Below the pieces are notes generated by a model. It was not told the DNA's origin. It ran no database searches and saw only the letters and a program-made list of their open reading frames with translations. The position numbers and the translations under genes are program-made. Positions 14,590 to 23,367 of a stretch of 64,000 nucleotides of DNA are shown here, in pieces; the stretch's first letter is position 1; each line of letters opens with the position of its first letter. This DNA comes from Sva-07 sp038321235. Its GTDB lineage: Bacteria; Actinomycetota; Acidimicrobiia; Acidimicrobiales; Ilumatobacteraceae. The stretch lies in NCBI GenBank assembly GCA_038321235.1, contig JBBQEU010000003.1:1-64000 (forward strand), in the 5' to 3' direction.

Positions 14590-17500
14590 ATGACCGCAAC
14601 CCTCTTCGACTCGATCACCCCGCCGGACGCTGTCGGCTGCCGCCTCCAACGCCTCGAGCTCTACAACTGGGGCACGTTCCATCAGAAGGTGTGGACGTTC
14701 GAACTCGACGGCCGCAACGCGCTGCTCACCGGCGACATCGGCTCGGGCAAGTCGACCATCGTCGACGCCGTCACCACGCTGCTGCTGCCGGCGCATCGCA
14801 TCTCGTACAACAAGGCCGCGGGAGCCGACACCCGCGAGCGCGACCTACGCTCGTACGTGCTCGGCCACTACAAGTCAGAGCGCGTCGAGACCACCGGCAC
14901 CACCCGGCCCGTGGCCCTGCGTACCCCGGCCAACTACAGCGTCATCCTCGGCGTGTTCGCCAGCGGCGCCGGTCGTGTTGCCACGCTCGCCCAGGTGTTC
15001 CGCGCCCGCGAGGACAACAGCCAACCCGAACGGTTCTTCGTGGTCGCCGACACCGACCTGTCGATCGAGAAGCACTTCAGCGACGTCGGCGAAACGCTCG
15101 GGAACCTCAAGCGCCGCCTACGCGACCACGGCGCCACCACCTACGACGCATTCCCCGACTACGGGCGCGACTTCCGCCGCAAGCTCGGCATCGACTCAGA
15201 ACAGGCCCTCGACCTGTTCCACCAGACCGTGTCGATGAAGGCCGTCGACAACCTCAACGACTTCGTGCGCATGCACATGCTCGAACCGTTCGACATGACC
15301 GAGCGCATTGCGTCACTCGTCGACCACTTCGACGACCTCACCCGAGCGCACCAGGCGGTCTTGCGGGCGCGTCAGCAGCTCGACCTGCTCGCGCCACTCG
15401 TCGATGGGCTCGACCGCCACGACGAGCTCAGCGCCGAGCTGGCCATCCTGGAAGCACGTCGCGACGCCCTCGACGTGTATGTCGCCCAGCACTCTCGTCG
15501 CCTGCTCGCCGCCGAGTCCGACCGCCTCGTCGCACAACTCGCCGTGGTCGAAGAGCAGCTGCGCGACGCATCCGCTCGTCGCGGCGAACTGCACGACCGC
15601 CAGACGCGCATCAACCTCGACATCGCCGGGCACGGTGGTCATCGACTCGCCGAACTCGACGCGGACATCGCCCGCCTCGATGCCGAATGGCCGCAACGTC
15701 GACAACGACTCGAGAACTTCAATGCTTTGCTCGTCGGCGTCGGGCTCGACTCGGTCGCCGAGCACCTGCAGTTCGTCGACGTCCACCGCCGACTTGCCGA
15801 CCGCGACGCCGTCATCGACGCCGACCGCACCGCGCTCGCCGATGCCCTGCGCTCCGAGCAACTCGTCGAACAGCAGGTCATCGACGAGAGCGCCGCCGTC
15901 AACGCCGAGCTGCACAGCTTGGCGAACCGGGCGAACAACCTTCCGAGCGCCAGCCTGGCGTTGCGTACGCAGCTCTGCGACGACATCGGTCTCGATACCG
16001 ATGAGCTCCCGTTCGCCGGCGAGCTGATCCAGGTGCGCGACGACGCACGGGAATGGGAGGGCGCGGCCGAGCGCGTGTTGCGCGGGTTTGCGCTGTCGCT
16101 GCTCGTGCCCGACCAGCACTACGAACGCATCGCCCGTTGGATCGACGAACACCACCTCGGCACCCGGCTCGTCTACTTCCGGGTGCCTGCGCGCAGCTCG
16201 CCCGGCGACTTGCGCCGTACGACGACTCATCCTCTGCTGCTCGACATGGTCGATGTCCGCGCGGACTCGGCGTTCGAACCGTGGATCCGTGACGAGTTGC
16301 AACGACGAGCCGACCACGCCTGCGTCGCTTCGATCGCCGAACTGCGCGCCGAGGCGAAAGCGGTCACTCGCGACGGCACGGTCAAGTCGCGTGATCGCCA
16401 CGAGAAGGACGACCGCCACCGCATCGGCGACCGCCGCCAGTACGTGCTCGGCTGGTCGAACCAGGCGAAGATCGACGCCCTCGTCGCCGAGGCGCAACGC
16501 CTCGCCGGCGCGCTCGCCCCCGTCACGGCGCGAATTCACGAACTCCACACCCGGCAGCGCTCCCTCGACGACACCCGGCGCGACCTCGGCATCATTGCCA
16601 ACCAGGACCGGTGGGACGACCTCGACTGGCAGTCGGTGGTGCGCACGATCGATGGCTACCGCACCGAAGCCGACACCATCCGTCAGTCATCCGATGTCCT
16701 CGCGTCGCTCACCGCAGAACTCGACGACGTGGCGGGCCTGCTGACCGACGTCGATGGCGCCATTGGGAAGGCGAACTCCGCGCTCGGAGGTCTCGCCAAC
16801 GAACGCGACGGCATCACCGCCCGCACGGCACGCGTCGAGGCCGTGCTGCGTACCATCGACCCCGCTGCTCTTCAGCCGGAATTCGACGAACTCGACCGTT
16901 GGCTGCCTGCACCGGTGCGCCGCCTACTCGACCAGCTCGACACCACCGCCGACGCCCAGCGCGCCGCATCCGAACTGATCGCCAGCGAACGCGAGCGCGT
17001 CACCAACGCTCAGCACACGATCGAGACCCGCGTCGTCAAGGCAATGCAGGGATTCCGCCACGCCTACCCACAGGAGGTGAGCGAACTCGACGACTCGCTC
17101 GAATCCGGCGACGAGTACCGCGAACTTCACCGCCGCGTCGCCGTTGACGACCTGCCCAGATTCAACGACGAGTTCAAGCGGCTGCTCAACGAGAACGCGA
17201 TCCGTGAAGTCGCCATGCTCTCCGCGGTGCTCAACGAGCAGGAACACACGATCCGCGAGCGCATCGGGCGGATCAACGAGTCGCTTCGGGCGATCGACTA
17301 CAACCCAGACCGCTACATCCACCTGGTCCCCGAAGCGACCCCGAACACCGAGATCCGAGCGTTCCGCGAAGAGCTGCGGGCGTGCACCAGCAACATTGTC
17401 CAGGCCGACGACCAGTACTCCGAAGCCAGGTTCCTCCAGGTGAAGGAGATCATCGACCGCTTCAAGGGCCGCGAGGGCTCCACCGATCAGGACCGCACGT

Positions 17501-17955
17501 GGACCCGGCGGGTCACCGACGTGCGCCAATGGTTCGTGTTCTCCGCCTCCGAGCGGTGGCGCGCCGACGATCGCGAGCACGAGAGCTACGCCGACTCGGC
17601 CGGCAAGTCGGGTGGGCAGAAGGAGAAGCTCGCCTACACGATCCTCGCTGCCTCGCTGGCGTATCAGTTCAAGCTCGACGAGGAACGCAACGACGCGTTC
17701 CGGTTCGTGGTCATCGACGAGGCATTCGGGCGCGGTTCCGACGACTCGACCCGCTACGCGCTCAGCTTGTTCACCAACCTCGGGTTGCAGCTACTGATCG
17801 TCACCCCGCTGCAGAAGATCCACGTGATCGAACCGCACGTGTCGTGCGTCGGCTTCGTCGACAACCTCGACGGCAACTACTCCCGGCTGCAGCGGTTGAC
17901 CATCGAGGAGCATCGCCGCCGACGGGCCGATCCCACCTCCAGCGCCGATGAGTGA
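14590..17955 (+). CDS. jetC: Wadjet SMC-like ATPase JetC
   Basis: A 1121-residue MukB/SbcC-like ATPase, the motor of type I Wadjet. Walker A is GDIGSGKST (about residues 46-54), preceded by the family start LQRLELYNWGTFH. The middle holds two long Ala/Arg/Glu-rich coiled-coil stretches around a hinge-like globular part (about 450-600). The signature motif is SGGQKEK (about 1005) and Walker B is VVIDEAFGRGSDD (about 1038). It starts 10 nt after jetB and overlaps jetD by 8 nt. In known systems JetC dimers extrude DNA and hand plasmid-sized circles to the JetD nuclease. All ATPase residues appear intact. Confidence 0.94.
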   Translation: MTATLFDSITPPDAVGCRLQRLELYNWGTFHQKVWTFELDGRNALLTGDIGSGKSTIVDAVTTLLLPAHRISYNKAAGADTRERDLRSYVLGHYKSERVETTGTTRPVALRTPANYSVILGVFASGAGRVATLAQVFRAREDNSQPERFFVVADTDLSIEKHFSDVGETLGNLKRRLRDHGATTYDAFPDYGRDFRRKLGIDSEQALDLFHQTVSMKAVDNLNDFVRMHMLEPFDMTERIASLVDHFDDLTRAHQAVLRARQQLDLLAPLVDGLDRHDELSAELAILEARRDALDVYVAQHSRRLLAAESDRLVAQLAVVEEQLRDASARRGELHDRQTRINLDIAGHGGHRLAELDADIARLDAEWPQRRQRLENFNALLVGVGLDSVAEHLQFVDVHRRLADRDAVIDADRTALADALRSEQLVEQQVIDESAAVNAELHSLANRANNLPSASLALRTQLCDDIGLDTDELPFAGELIQVRDDAREWEGAAERVLRGFALSLLVPDQHYERIARWIDEHHLGTRLVYFRVPARSSPGDLRRTTTHPLLLDMVDVRADSAFEPWIRDELQRRADHACVASIAELRAEAKAVTRDGTVKSRDRHEKDDRHRIGDRRQYVLGWSNQAKIDALVAEAQRLAGALAPVTARIHELHTRQRSLDDTRRDLGIIANQDRWDDLDWQSVVRTIDGYRTEADTIRQSSDVLASLTAELDDVAGLLTDVDGAIGKANSALGGLANERDGITARTARVEAVLRTIDPAALQPEFDELDRWLPAPVRRLLDQLDTTADAQRAASELIASERERVTNAQHTIETRVVKAMQGFRHAYPQEVSELDDSLESGDEYRELHRRVAVDDLPRFNDEFKRLLNENAIREVAMLSAVLNEQEHTIRERIGRINESLRAIDYNPDRYIHLVPEATPNTEIRAFREELRACTSNIVQADDQYSEARFLQVKEIIDRFKGREGSTDQDRTWTRRVTDVRQWFVFSASERWRADDREHESYADSAGKSGGQKEKLAYTILAASLAYQFKLDEERNDAFRFVVIDEAFGRGSDDSTRYALSLFTNLGLQLLIVTPLQKIHVIEPHVSCVGFVDNLDGNYSRLQRLTIEEHRRRRADPTSSADE

Positions 17956-19135
17956 CGCCCGAGCGTGGACGCAGGTCGGTGACCTGCGCGCCCGCCTGCA
18001 ACGGCGTTGGGATCGCGGTGCGTTCCTGAAGGAGCACGCCGCGGGGAACGAGTTCACGCCGGTGCGACTCAAGATCGACGGGCCCGTCGTCGCCGATCTC
18101 GTCGAGCAACTCGACGACGTTCGTGCGTGGGCTCAGCGGTTCGAGAGCGACGCCCGCACCCGTGGCGGCGAGCACCGCTTCATCGTCGAGTCGCGCACGA
18201 TCAAGAGCCGATCGTTCGGCGCCAACGACGTGCCCGGACGCCTACGCATCGACACGTTCACCGAGCTGTGCGCGTTCCTCGGCACGGCCGACGACGTCGC
18301 CACGTTCGATCGGCTCCGAGCGGAGTCTCAGCTCGACGTGCCCGAACTCGACGAGTGGATTGCGGTGCACCCGATGCTCGTGCTCGAGCACCGCGCCGAT
18401 TGGACAGGGATCCTGCTCGTGGTTCGCTGGATTGCCGATCGCGACATCTCCGACCTCGACGTCCGCCACCTCGACGTCCCCGGCGTCGACACCAAATTCG
18501 TCGAACGACACCGCCGCATCCTCGGACGGCTGCTCGACGAGGTCCGACCAGCGTCGGCCGACCCGACCAGGCGTGGCATCGCTGGACGCCTGGGATTCCG
18601 TGCTCGACCCTCGTACACGCGCTTCCGGCTCCTGCATCCCGTGCCCGAGCTTCCGTCGTTGCTCACCGAACTCGAAGTGCGCACCACCGAACTCGCGCAG
18701 CTCGAACTGTCCGTGCGGACGGTCTTCATCGTCGAGAACCGGGCGAGCTTTCTCGCCTTCCCTGACGTCGACGACGCCTTGGTCATCTTCGGTGGCGGCT
18801 TCCAGGTGAGCGCGCTCGATCCGCTCACCTGGCTGCACGACCGTGAGATCGTCTACTGGGGCGACATCGACACGCACGGCTTCGCCATCCTCGACCGACT
18901 CCGCGAGCGATTCCCCCAGACCCGATCGACGCTGATGGACCTCGACACGCTCCTCGCCCACCGTGACCACGTGGTGATCGAGCCGTCCCAGACCACCGGA
19001 GCCCTCACCCATCTGACCGATGCCGAGCACGCGCTGTATCGCGACCTGATCGAGCATCGTCACGGCCCCTCGGTGCGCCTCGAACAGGAACGCATCCGCT
19101 TCTCGTTCGTCCGCTCGATCACATCCACGATGTGA
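17948..19135 (+). CDS. jetD: Wadjet nuclease JetD (DUF3322-DUF2220, Toprim-like)
   Basis: A 395-residue protein. The N-terminal DUF3322 part includes RGAFLKEHAAG and a helical pair (about 20-190). The C-terminal DUF2220 part is a Topo VI/Toprim-like nuclease: FIVENRASFL carries the catalytic Glu (about 260) and YWGDIDTHGFAILDRLR carries the DxD metal-binding pair (about 303). JetD cleaves DNA after JetABC loop extrusion stalls on a small circle. It is the last gene of the operon, overlaps jetC by 8 nt, and ends 37 nt before a convergent gene. All expected catalytic acidic residues are visible, so the system looks functional. Confidence 0.92.
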   Translation: MSDARAWTQVGDLRARLQRRWDRGAFLKEHAAGNEFTPVRLKIDGPVVADLVEQLDDVRAWAQRFESDARTRGGEHRFIVESRTIKSRSFGANDVPGRLRIDTFTELCAFLGTADDVATFDRLRAESQLDVPELDEWIAVHPMLVLEHRADWTGILLVVRWIADRDISDLDVRHLDVPGVDTKFVERHRRILGRLLDEVRPASADPTRRGIAGRLGFRARPSYTRFRLLHPVPELPSLLTELEVRTTELAQLELSVRTVFIVENRASFLAFPDVDDALVIFGGGFQVSALDPLTWLHDREIVYWGDIDTHGFAILDRLRERFPQTRSTLMDLDTLLAHRDHVVIEPSQTTGALTHLTDAEHALYRDLIEHRHGPSVRLEQERIRFSFVRSITSTM

Positions 19136-19172
19136 TCGACAGCGGCGGCGGGTTTGGTGGCCCGGGCGATCG

Positions 19173-20060
19173 TCAGCGGAAGTAGTCGAGCAGGTCGAGG
19201 ATGGGCTGGACTCGGGCGACCTCGTGGGTGCGCAGGAGGTTGGCCTTCGCGAGGAGGGCGAGCACGGCCATCCCGGTCTCTGCTGATCTCGCCTCGTCGT
19301 GGAACAGGTACACCGACGATGCCATGGTGACGCAGACCGGCCAGCCCAGCTCGCGGAACCGGAACGACTGCAGCATGTTGTCGGTCTGATATCGGATCCG
19401 CTCGGGCCCATCCGGCAGGTTCAGGGCGAACCCGAAGCCGGGGTCGATCCAGATCTTGTCGACACCCGCCGACGTCACCAGCTCGAGCCGCTCGCGGAAG
19501 AAGGCCATCTGCGCGTCGATCATCTCGTCGGCCGACGGCACGTCGTCGCCGGATCGAGCGGTCTCGCCCGGGGTGTAGCAGAGGATCAGCCCGGCATCGT
19601 GACGGGCGATCGCCTCGTACAGGGCCGGGTCGTCGACCCTCCCGGTCAGGTTGACGACGCCGGCGCCGGCTTCGAGCGCGGGCACCGCGACGTCGGTGTG
19701 GTACGTCTCGACCGACACGAGGATGCACTCGTCGACGAGTGCCCGAACGACGGGCAGCAGCGCCGAGAGCTGTCCGTCGACGTCGACGATGTCGGCGTTC
19801 GTGCCGGTCGACTCGGCGCCGATGTCGACCATCGCTGCCCCCTCGATCGTCATGCGGCGGGCCCGATAGAGCGCCGCGTCGACGTTGTGGACGATGCTCT
19901 CGCGGTACGACGACTCGCGCGACAGATTGATCACCCCGAGCTGGTACGGGCGATCATCGAACACCCGGCCGTACGCCGGGAACTCGAGGGTGCGAACCGG
20001 ATGGTCGAGCGCCGCTCGGTGCGCCTCCCACAGCGGGAGCAGGACATCGGGTGTGATCAT
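19173..20060 (-). CDS. Dihydropteroate synthase-like protein (divergent FolP homologue)
   Basis: A 295-residue TIM-barrel protein related to dihydropteroate synthase. Recognisable FolP blocks are VDIGAEST (usual DIGGEST), LVSVETYHTDVAVPALEAGA (usual IDTxxxxVAxxAlxaGa) and KIWIDPGFGF (usual DPGIGF). However, the N-terminal loop reads INLSRESSY where true DHPS has NVTPDSFSDGG, and the sulfonamide-site region differs. It may therefore be a paralogue with another pterin-related role. ATG 20060 overlaps the folK stop (ATGA), the normal folate neighbourhood. It is either a divergent FolP or a FolP2-like protein. Confidence 0.65.
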   Translation of the reverse strand: MITPDVLLPLWEAHRAALDHPVRTLEFPAYGRVFDDRPYQLGVINLSRESSYRESIVHNVDAALYRARRMTIEGAAMVDIGAESTGTNADIVDVDGQLSALLPVVRALVDECILVSVETYHTDVAVPALEAGAGVVNLTGRVDDPALYEAIARHDAGLILCYTPGETARSGDDVPSADEMIDAQMAFFRERLELVTSAGVDKIWIDPGFGFALNLPDGPERIRYQTDNMLQSFRFRELGWPVCVTMASSVYLFHDEARSAETGMAVLALLAKANLLRTHEVARVQPILDLLDYFR

Positions 20061-20593
20061 GATGAGAACTCCTGCGAGTGAAGCCAGTGGTCGGCGATCG
20101 CCGTCAGGTCGCCGGGCTCCACGGAGAGTTCGGTCAGCAGTTGGCTCATCGTGCGACCGAGCAGTGGGTGGACGAGGTCGGGAGCGACGTCGCACACCGG
20201 GACGAGCACGAATCGCCGCTCGTGCTGTCGCTGGTGCGGCACCTGGAGCGACGGAGCGTCCGACACGAGGTCGCCGTAGATCAGCAGGTCGAGATCGAGC
20301 GTGCGCGGACCCCAGTGGATGGTGCGCTCACGCTCGCGGATCGTCTCGATCCGATGCATGTTCGCCAGCAGCTCGGCGGCACCGAGTGTCGTCGTCGCGG
20401 CAAGTGCCGCGTTGAGGTACGGACCCTGTTCGTCGGGCCCGCCGACCGGCGCCGTCTCGTACAGCTTCGACACGGCATCGATGGCGACACCGTCGGTTGA
20501 CGCCAACTCGTCCATCCCCGCCCGCAGGTTCTCGAGCCGATCGCCCAGGTTCGAGCCGAGCGCGATGAGGCATCGTGTAGAGGGAGCGCTCAT
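20057..20593 (-). CDS. folK: 2-amino-4-hydroxy-6-hydroxymethyldihydropteridine diphosphokinase
   Basis: A 178-residue HPPK, which transfers pyrophosphate from ATP to 6-hydroxymethyl-dihydropterin in folate synthesis. The opening LIALGSNLGDR, the loop YLNAALAATT and the signature WGPRTLDLDLLIYGD (the Asp pair binds Mg) are all present, as is VPHQRQHERRFVLVPVCDV. Length is normal. It is coupled by a 4-nt overlap to the folP-like gene downstream. No folB or folE is seen in this window. Confidence 0.92.
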   Translation of the reverse strand: MSAPSTRCLIALGSNLGDRLENLRAGMDELASTDGVAIDAVSKLYETAPVGGPDEQGPYLNAALAATTTLGAAELLANMHRIETIRERERTIHWGPRTLDLDLLIYGDLVSDAPSLQVPHQRQHERRFVLVPVCDVAPDLVHPLLGRTMSQLLTELSVEPGDLTAIADHWLHSQEFSS

Positions 20594-20723
20594 CGGGTCA
20601 CCGCAGCCACGACCCCGCTCCGTTCACGACGATGCGGTCGGGGGCGGACGCGCCGGCTCGCCTGGAGGGGGGAGTGTGAGTGGACATGAAGGGGTGAGAT
20701 GCGGCTGGATCAACCGGGGAACA

Positions 20724-21629
20724 TCATGGCTCATTCCACCCCGCCCGACGATGTTCGGCTCGGGGTCTGCGGGCGACTGAGCGAGCGATCTCGAGCGGCT
20801 GGGCCGCTCGGAGGCGACGTCCGTCGAACAATAGGGCGCACACAGCGAACCACGTCCAGCCGATCACGAGTCCGGTGATGACATCGGTGGTCCAATGGAC
20901 CCCCAAGGCGACCCGGGTTCCTGCGACGACCACACCGAGGGCCACGGCAAGCCCGAACAGCACGGCACGAACGCGGAGCGATCTGCCTCGGCCGAGCAGG
21001 AACGCCACGCACGCCCAGGCCGCAGCGCCTGCGACGGCGTGTCCGGACGGGAACGACGTACCGGAGAACCCGGTGAGGTTCGACAGGGTCGGGCGCGCCC
21101 GGTCGGTCGACCACTTGATCGAGTTCGAGACGAGGAATTGACCGATCATGACGAGGACGACGAACGCCACGACGGTCCAGCGACGGTCTCGGAACCACGA
21201 GTACACCGCGATGGCCACGGCGCCGATGACGATGTAGGCCGTGCCCCCGAACTCGCTGAGTCGGCGCATGATCGCGCTGGATCGATCGGTCGCACCCTCC
21301 GCGGCCCACTCGGCGAGGGGAGTGTCGACACGGGCCAGGCCGCCATTGGTCCTGATCATGATGAGTGCGACGCCGACGGCCACTGCGGCGGCGGTGACGA
21401 CGATGGCAGCAACGGCAATGGCCTCGGCGAGGGCTGCATCGGTCCGCTTCGGGATGGCACGGGCGATGCGCCGTGCGAGTGGGTGGTCGGCGACGAAGCG
21501 ATGGATCGTGCCCGGTCGGACATGTGGGTCGTCGAGGTCGGGTGACGACGACACGGCGTGCAGCCCAGCTGCGAGCACGCCGGAGACCGCGCCGACCAGC
21601 ACGACCGCGAGCCAGACGTCGATGCTCAC
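20724..21629 (-). CDS. PAP2-family membrane phosphatase
   Basis: About 301 residues with six or so membrane segments. The three catalytic motifs of type 2 phosphatidic acid phosphatases are in order: KWSTDRARP (KX6RP), FPSGHAVAG (PSGH) and RVALGVHWTTDV (RX5HX3D). An N-terminal helix (VWLAVVLVGAVSGVLAAGL) precedes a polar linker. PAP2 enzymes dephosphorylate lipid phosphates such as phosphatidic acid or undecaprenyl diphosphate at the outer face. GTG 21629 is chosen because it places the first membrane helix at the N-terminus. Longer in-frame starts add a polar, Arg/Gln-rich head of about 33 residues. Confidence 0.82.
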   Translation of the reverse strand: MSIDVWLAVVLVGAVSGVLAAGLHAVSSSPDLDDPHVRPGTIHRFVADHPLARRIARAIPKRTDAALAEAIAVAAIVVTAAAVAVGVALIMIRTNGGLARVDTPLAEWAAEGATDRSSAIMRRLSEFGGTAYIVIGAVAIAVYSWFRDRRWTVVAFVVLVMIGQFLVSNSIKWSTDRARPTLSNLTGFSGTSFPSGHAVAGAAAWACVAFLLGRGRSLRVRAVLFGLAVALGVVVAGTRVALGVHWTTDVITGLVIGWTWFAVCALLFDGRRLRAAQPLEIARSVARRPRAEHRRAGWNEP

Positions 21630-21902
21630 CCTGATGGACTCATCGTTCGATTGCGCCGACCGGCGTCGCTGCCTCGGTGGTTGCGATTGGTCATCGCGGG
21701 TGGCCTTCCCGCAGGCACAGCCGGGCAAACGCCGGCCCCGATGGGCCCCCTGCCTCGCGCGATCAGATCGACCCGGATGAGGATCCTGAGCCGGTCACCT
21801 GGATTGGAAGTCGGCGCTCCGGCTCAGCGGCCCTACGATGGCCAATCGCAATCCGGCATCGAGTCACCAACGGGGTTTTCTCCCGCGAATCGCGCCGGTC
21901 CC

Positions 21903-21974
21903 GCCTCTCTAGCTCAATGGTAGAGCAGTGGACTTTTAATCCATTGGTTCAGGGTTCGAGCCCCTGGGGAGGCA
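21903..21974 (+). tRNA. tRNA-Lys (anticodon TTT)
   Basis: A full cloverleaf can be drawn: acceptor GCCTCTC/GGGAGGC (one G-T pair), D arm GCTC...GAGC, anticodon stem GTGGA/TCCAT around loop CTTTTAA, and T arm CAGGG-TTCGAGC-CCCTG. The discriminator is A at 21974 and CCA is not encoded. The TetR gene begins 43 nt downstream. Confidence 0.95.
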
Positions 21975-22001
21975 CGGTGATCTTGCCGAGCGACCTGTTG
22001 C

Positions 22002-22020
22002 TTGTACAATTTGTCAAGTG
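22002..22020 (+). promoter_or_regulatory. Leaderless promoter TTGCCG-N16-TACAAT with overlapping imperfect palindrome, TetR gene
   Basis: TACAAT (22005-22010) lies 7 nt before GTG 22018, with TTGCCG at 21983-21988 at -35. The 16-bp sequence at 22002-22017 (TTGTACAATTTGTCAA) is an imperfect palindrome with TTG/CAA ends, which fits an autorepressor site for the TetR protein. Confidence 0.5.
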
Positions 22021-22626
22021 AACGCGATCGACGCCATCGACGGGCGAACCGCCCGACGCAACCGCAACAAGGACGCCGTCCTCGACGCAATGATCGAGCT
22101 GGCCGCCGAGGGCAACGACGAGCCCCCCATCGAAGCCATCGCCGAACGGGCGGGTGTGTCGTACCGCTCGGTGTACCGCTACTTCGATGACCGCACCGAG
22201 CTGATGTTGTCGGCCATCACCCGTGTGATGGGCGACATGTGGCCGATCTTCGACCTCGAGAAGCTGGGCCAGGGCTCACTCGACGACCGCATCCACCGGC
22301 TGATCACGGTCCGTCTCGGCGCCTACCGCAAACTTGCTCCATTGACGCGCAGCGCTGTGCGACGTCGGGCCAACGAACCTGCTGTCGCCGAGGGATACGA
22401 CCGTGTGCGCGAGTACCTACGCGAGCAGTTGGCACAGCAATTCCAGCCCGAACTCGATGCGATTCCTGCCACCGAGCGCAAGGTGGTGCTCGCTGCGCTC
22501 GACACCATGTTCCAGTTCGAGGCGCTCGACTATCTGGCGCAGAATGACGAGATGTCCGACAAGGCACTCGCCATCGTCCTCACTCGCCACGTCCGAGCAC
22601 ATCTCGCGGCCACCGACGCACGCTGA
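22018..22626 (+). CDS. TetR-family transcriptional regulator
   Basis: A 202-residue protein. The N-terminal HTH is clear: VLDAMIELAAEG followed by IEAIAERAGVSYRSVYRYF (about 22-60), ending in the TetR hallmark YRYFDDRTEL. The rest is an all-helical ligand-binding domain. The start GTG 22018 fits the leaderless promoter. It is convergent with an SDR gene and separated from it by a strong hairpin. Its likely target is its own promoter; whether it also controls the SDR-TIGR03085 operon cannot be seen. Confidence 0.88.
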   Translation: MNAIDAIDGRTARRNRNKDAVLDAMIELAAEGNDEPPIEAIAERAGVSYRSVYRYFDDRTELMLSAITRVMGDMWPIFDLEKLGQGSLDDRIHRLITVRLGAYRKLAPLTRSAVRRRANEPAVAEGYDRVREYLREQLAQQFQPELDAIPATERKVVLAALDTMFQFEALDYLAQNDEMSDKALAIVLTRHVRAHLAATDAR

Positions 22627-22627
22627 A

Positions 22628-22670
22628 GCGATGAGTTTCCGCGCGACCTGTCCGCGCGGAAACTCATCGC
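22628..22670. terminator. Perfect 18-bp hairpin between convergent TetR and SDR genes
   Basis: The arms (22628-22645 and 22653-22670) are exact inverse complements, 18 bp each, with a 7-nt loop ACCTGTC. It begins 1 nt after the TetR stop and ends 18 nt before the SDR stop, so it would act on both strands. No T-tract follows. Confidence 0.75.
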
Positions 22671-22688
22671 ACGGCGGTTGGGCGGTGC

Positions 22689-23357
22689 TCAGGCGGTGAA
22701 GTCCGTCGACGCCACGGCGGAGTCGCCTTGTTCGATCGCGGTGACGATCCGTTCGGCGACCGTGGCCGGTTCGAGACCGACTGGCATCTTCGGTGCCTCC
22801 CCGTGGATCGGGCGAGTCGCCAGCCCGGTCTCCGTGTGCGGCGGTCGGGCGTCGATGACCGACACCTTCATGCGCCGGAACTCGCGCCGGATCGCCTCGG
22901 TTGCCGCAGCAGCAGCGGCCTTCGACGCCGAGTAGGCCGCCATCCCGGGCATCGGGGCCTCGGCAACCACACCGGACACGTTCACGAAGAACCCGCTGGT
23001 CGCCTGCAATGCCGGTGCTACCCGCTTGGCGAGCCACATCGGTCCCATGGTGTTGGTGAGGAACAGCTCCTCGATCACGACGTCGTCGGTGTCGACCAGG
23101 TCACCGAACGCCACGATGCCTGCCGCGATCACCACCCCGTCGAGTCGCCCATGCGTAGCGGTCACGTGCTCGACGAGCAGATCGCCTGCCCGCGAATCGC
23201 GGAGGTCGATGGCGAGGTCGCTGTCGGGTCCTCCCGAGCGATTGCAGCGCACCACTGTGGCGCCCCGCACCGCCAGCGTCGTGACGATCTCCCGACCCAG
23301 CCCACCGGTTGCGCCGACCACCGCGACGACCGCACCGTTCAAGTCACGCGAAGCCAC
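22689..23357 (-). CDS. Short-chain dehydrogenase/reductase
   Basis: A 222-residue SDR. The NAD(P) motif is GATGGLG (about 13-19), the active site is YSASK (Tyr-x3-Lys) after VNVSGVV with the catalytic Ser, and VVIAAGIVAFG is the NNAG-equivalent strand. GTG 23357 is chosen because AAGGAG lies 6 nt upstream. The preceding gene (23368-24012) ends 10 nt away, so they form an operon. The substrate is unknown. Length is slightly short for classical SDRs (about 250) but the fold motifs are complete. Confidence 0.82.
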   Translation of the reverse strand: MASRDLNGAVVAVVGATGGLGREIVTTLAVRGATVVRCNRSGGPDSDLAIDLRDSRAGDLLVEHVTATHGRLDGVVIAAGIVAFGDLVDTDDVVIEELFLTNTMGPMWLAKRVAPALQATSGFFVNVSGVVAEAPMPGMAAYSASKAAAAAATEAIRREFRRMKVSVIDARPPHTETGLATRPIHGEAPKMPVGLEPATVAERIVTAIEQGDSAVASTDFTA

Positions 23358-23367
23358 GGCGACTCCT

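Noticed and set aside
21834..21839. TACGAT as the tRNA-Lys promoter
   Set aside because: It lies about 64 nt before the mature tRNA with no convincing -35; possible, but not strong enough to list.
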